64,000 nt of DNA from Halorussus caseinilyticus (GTDB lineage: Archaea; Halobacteriota; Halobacteria; Halobacteriales; Haladaptataceae): assembly GCF_029338395.1 (NCBI RefSeq), contig NZ_CP119809.1, positions 1,612,001-1,676,000 on the forward strand, written 5' to 3'. Below the pieces are notes generated by a model. It was given only the letters and a program-made list of their open reading frames with translations, had not been told where the DNA came from and made no database searches. The position numbers and the translations under genes are program-made. Positions 61,455 to 64,000 of the stretch are shown one piece after another; within the stretch, counting starts at the first letter, position 1, and each line of letters starts with the position of its first letter.

Positions 61455-62447
61455 ATGAGCGACGACGAGGAACTCACCTACGCGGAGGCAGGGGTGGACA
61501 TCGAGGCGAGCGAGGCCGCTACCTCGGCGCTGGTCGGCGCGGTGGGCGACATAGACGAGAGCGAGTACGCCGGTCTGCTCGACATCGGCGACCGCTACCT
61601 CGCGCTGGCGACCGACGGCGTGGGCACGAAACTGCTGGTCGCGGAGGCCCTCGGCGACTACTCCACGGTGGGCATCGACTGCATCGCCATGAACGCCAAC
61701 GACCTCGTGGCGTCGGGGGTCGAACCCGTCGCGTTCGTGGATTACCTCGCGGTGGACGAACCCAGCGAGGAGTTCTCCGAACAGGTCGGCGACGGACTCG
61801 CGACCGGGGCAGAGGAGGCAGGCGTGGCGCTGGTCGGCGGCGAGACGGCGGTCATGCCCGAGGTCATCAAGGGCTTGGACCTCGCGGGCGCGTGCGTGGG
61901 ACTGGCACCGAAAGACGCCGTGTTCCCCGGCGAAGCGGAGGTCGGAGACGCGCTGGTCGGGTTCCCGTCCAGCGGCATCCACTCGAACGGCCTGACGCTG
62001 GCGCGGGAGGCCGCGACCCGCGAATACGACTACGACGACACCTTCCCGCTCGGCGTAGCGGACGACGGCGACGGAAAGCCCTCGGTCGGCGAGGTCCTGC
62101 TCGAACCCACGCGCATCTACACGTACCTGTTGGACCACCTCCGAGAGCGCGAGGTCCACGCCGCGGCCCACGTCACCGGCGGCGGGTGGACCAACCTCGC
62201 GCGGATGGGCGACCACCGGTACGAGATTACCGACCCGTTCGACGCCCAGTCGGTCTTCGAGTTCGTCCAGCGCGAGGGCAACGTGGGAGACGAGGAGATG
62301 CACCGGACGTTCAACATGGGCACCGGATTCGTGGTCGCGCTTCCGGAGGACGACGCCGAGTCGCTCGCGGACGAGACCGACGGCCGAGTCGTCGGCGAGG
62401 TCCGAGAGGGCGACTCAGTGGCGATTCGCGGTCTGGAACTCGACTGA
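61455..62447 (+). CDS. purM: Phosphoribosylformylglycinamidine cyclo-ligase (AIR synthetase)
   Basis: 330 residues. PurM signatures: TYAEAGVDIEA, LATDGVGTKLLVAEAL, DCIAMNANDLVASGVEPVAFVDYLAV, LVGGETAVMPEV, FPSSGIHSNGLTLAR, AAAHVTGGGWTNLARM and FNMGTGFVVA. Converts FGAM to AIR with ATP in purine synthesis, in the cytosol. No other pur gene is nearby. It lies alone between two arms of a 104-bp inverted repeat. Confidence 0.96.
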   Translation: MSDDEELTYAEAGVDIEASEAATSALVGAVGDIDESEYAGLLDIGDRYLALATDGVGTKLLVAEALGDYSTVGIDCIAMNANDLVASGVEPVAFVDYLAVDEPSEEFSEQVGDGLATGAEEAGVALVGGETAVMPEVIKGLDLAGACVGLAPKDAVFPGEAEVGDALVGFPSSGIHSNGLTLAREAATREYDYDDTFPLGVADDGDGKPSVGEVLLEPTRIYTYLLDHLREREVHAAAHVTGGGWTNLARMGDHRYEITDPFDAQSVFEFVQREGNVGDEEMHRTFNMGTGFVVALPEDDAESLADETDGRVVGEVREGDSVAIRGLELD

Positions 62448-62919
62448 GCGGTCGGGTTCGGCACGCGACGAGTTCACCCCGTCCTCGGATTTAAATCCTC
62501 GGGCGTTCCGTCGAGGACGGGAATATCGTTCTCTGAGGTTTCTTTATCAACCCTAGAAAATTATTTTTCTTTCTTTGGGAACGGGATAGATGTCTCGTTC
62601 CACGTCGCGGTCGGAGCGCGCGGGCCGCGGTCGCGGTGCGGAGCGGTGTCGTGACGAACGCAGTGAGTCACGGCTCGTGGGAGCGTCGCTCCCACGAGCC
62701 GTGGGGCCTTCATCGGTTCCAGCCTGACGCTACTCTTCTAACTCGACTTGAGCAGGAGCTAGCTCCTTCGACTCGAACACGACCAGTCGCTCTTCCAACT
62801 CGACTACCGGAGAGAAACCGCCGAACAGAGCGACTTCCGACCCCACGATAATCACCAACCCCCCGCGACCCGACGAACGAACCCCTAACGTTTTGCCAAC
62901 CGCGGGAAAGGTTGCTTCC
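62448..62919. repeat. Spacer with right arm of the purM-flanking inverted repeat
   Basis: The right arm is 62629-62732, with the same hairpin at 62669-62703. Just after purM an imperfect stem (cccgtcctcg..cgaggacggg, about 62478-62521) and a T-rich stretch (62560-62578) form a likely terminator. Bases 62733-62890 have no convincing gene; a minus frame of about 45 hydrophobic/Glu residues there has no start I trust. Confidence 0.85.
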
Positions 62920-63858
62920 ATGGTCGGTGTCGCGGACGTACTCGACGGAGCAATCGAGACCTTCTGGAGTCTGCCGGGCGCGAGATACGTCGTGGTCACG
63001 CTGATACTCGTCGTCGCGTGGTACGGCAGTCGGTTTCTCATCCGGTTTCTCGGCCGTCCGGTCGCCCGGCGGTTCCAGCGGCCGAGTCTGACCAAGACCG
63101 TCCTCGGCGGGATTCGGGCCATCGTGATGGTGTTCGCGGCGTCGGTGGCCGCCAGTCAACTCGGGTTCAAGCCGGGAGACATCCTGCTGTCGGTGACGGT
63201 GTTCTCCGCGGTCCTCGGTCTGGTCCTCGCGCCCATCATCGGGAGCGTCATCAACGGCCTGTTCCTGCTGGCCGACCAGCCCTACGAAATCGGCGACATG
63301 ATAGAACTCGTGGACCGCGACACGCGGGGGTACGTAGAGGACATCACGCTCCGGTACACCAAGATATTCACGCTCGAAAACACCTTCCTCGTGATTCCGA
63401 ACTCCAACATGCGCGACCGGGACGTTATCAACTACTCCGCCGAGGACACCCGGTCGAGACTCTCGCTGGAACTGCTCGTGACCTACGAGGGGGACCTCGA
63501 CGCGGCCCGCGCCATCATGGAGCGTGCGGCTCGCGAGACCCAAGAAGTCGTGGAGGGCGGCCCGGACATCCGCATTGGGAGCGCGCGCTATCCCTCCGCG
63601 CCCGTCTCCTACATCAAGGAGTACGCCGACCACGGCGTCCTGTTGGACCTGCGCTACTGGGTGAAAGACCCCTACTACGTGCCCCGCGTCCGGTCGAAGA
63701 TTAACGAGCGCATCTGGAGCGAACTCGACGACGCCGACGTGGACATCGCCTACCCCCACCAGCACCTCGTGTTCGACGAGACCAGCGGCACCGCCCGCGT
63801 CGAAGTCGAAGAGAGCCAGCGCCAGCCACGACCCGAGGAGTTCGACCCGCCGGGCTGA
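62920..63858 (+). CDS. MscS-family mechanosensitive channel
   Basis: 312 residues from the ATG at 62920; a TTG at 62893 would add nine residues. Three N-terminal helices (YVVVTLILVVAWYGSRFLI; AIVMVFAASVAASQLGF; the pore-lining SVTVFSAVLGLVLAPIIGSVINGLFLL). The beta domain has QPYEIGDMIELVDRDTRGYVEDITLRYTKI and VIPNSNM, then the C-terminal alpha/beta domain. Releases solutes on membrane stretch. Confidence 0.92.
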   Translation: MVGVADVLDGAIETFWSLPGARYVVVTLILVVAWYGSRFLIRFLGRPVARRFQRPSLTKTVLGGIRAIVMVFAASVAASQLGFKPGDILLSVTVFSAVLGLVLAPIIGSVINGLFLLADQPYEIGDMIELVDRDTRGYVEDITLRYTKIFTLENTFLVIPNSNMRDRDVINYSAEDTRSRLSLELLVTYEGDLDAARAIMERAARETQEVVEGGPDIRIGSARYPSAPVSYIKEYADHGVLLDLRYWVKDPYYVPRVRSKINERIWSELDDADVDIAYPHQHLVFDETSGTARVEVEESQRQPRPEEFDPPG

Positions 63859-63893
63859 CCCCGACGGGACGGTCCCGTCCGGCAGACTGACCC

Positions 63894-63925
63894 GGCCGGA
63901 GTCGTCCGACCGGACGACTCCGGCC
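63894..63925. terminator. 14-bp hairpin between convergent genes
   Basis: ggccggagtcgtcc, loop gacc, perfect arm, followed by tactttttcccc. It lies between the MscS gene and the partial minus gene and overlaps the stop codon of the latter. Probable bidirectional terminator. Confidence 0.6.
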
Positions 63926-64000
63926 TACTTTTTCCCCACCGTGAGAACTTCGGCGTCGAGTTTCCCGCGGAGGTAGCCCTCGATGTCGGGGTCGGAGGTG
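63925..64000 (-). CDS. C-terminal end of an unidentified minus-strand gene
   Basis: Only the last 24 or so residues are visible (SDPDIEGYLRGKLDAEVLTV, then GKK and a TAG at 63925-63927). Codon use fits the neighbouring genes. Too little to name a family; the gene is convergent with the MscS gene. Confidence 0.6.
   Translation of the reverse strand, partial: TSDPDIEGYLRGKLDAEVLTVGKK

Noticed and set aside
62730-62900. Minus-strand frame with a hydrophobic and Glu-rich end (GLVIIVGSEVALFGG...)
   Set aside because: No credible start codon or promoter, and it overlaps the inverted repeat arm and the MscS start in another frame.
1-64000. tRNA, rRNA and CRISPR/Cas search by eye
   Set aside because: No cloverleaf, rRNA-like stretch, spacer array or Cas motif was recognised; a covariance-model run would be needed to exclude an unusual tRNA.

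Overview
The window is chromosomal DNA from a haloarchaeon. Nearly all coding sequence is GC-rich and encodes acidic proteins (Asp/Glu-rich, few Lys). Export signals are of the twin-arginine (Tat) type, AT-rich promoter boxes sit so close to start codons that mRNAs look leaderless, and the information-processing genes are archaeal (Rpo4/RpoF, L21e, aEF-1beta, TFE, Trm56). I lean weakly to a Halorussus-like genus, but the sequence alone does not settle it. I saw no rRNA, tRNA or CRISPR array.

Layout. 1-7 kb: translation/transcription genes (DUF655, RpoF, L21e; zinc-finger microprotein plus aEF-1beta), a transsulfuration enzyme, an FKBP isomerase, a RecA-like ATPase and a frameshifted MinD/ParA gene. 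7.5-10.7 kb: a secreted redox block (PEBP-like protein, two-domain halocyanin, sulfite-oxidase-type molybdoenzyme). 10.7-15.4 kb: FKBP, sugar-type dehydrogenase, EamA transporter, acyl-CoA carboxylase beta subunit. 15.4-18.4 kb: four related small exported cysteine-rich proteins, one of them frameshifted inside a 4-bp tandem repeat, around a DoxX-like and a DUF5658 membrane protein. 18.6-25.8 kb: MaoC, CitE-like lyase, two glutamate dehydrogenases, a lone archaellin and an acyl-CoA dehydrogenase. 26-32 kb: an ASST-like beta-propeller protein, a RIO-like kinase, a low-GC islet (secreted trypsin-like protease and lipoprotein) and an aldehyde dehydrogenase. 32-46 kb: housekeeping and regulatory genes, including a TFE-DUF2110-DUF5803 cluster, AbrB-PhoU, and a degenerate FtsZ-like protein.

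46.5-60.1 kb is the striking part. Ten consecutive S8 subtilases lie on one strand, each with a Tat signal, an I9-type propeptide and a compact catalytic domain. Nine have their own AT-rich promoter box 24-41 bases before the start. The array ends in a small BsuPI-type (intracellular proteinase inhibitor family) gene. The paralogues differ most in a cysteine-containing segment between the catalytic Asp and His. Two neighbours are nearly identical, and one shares a 36-base patch with a more distant copy. I read this as a diversifying secreted-protease locus with a candidate inhibitor or immunity protein.

60-64 kb: a DUF2797 protein, purM enclosed by a 104-bp near-perfect inverted repeat, an MscS channel and the 3' end of a convergent gene.
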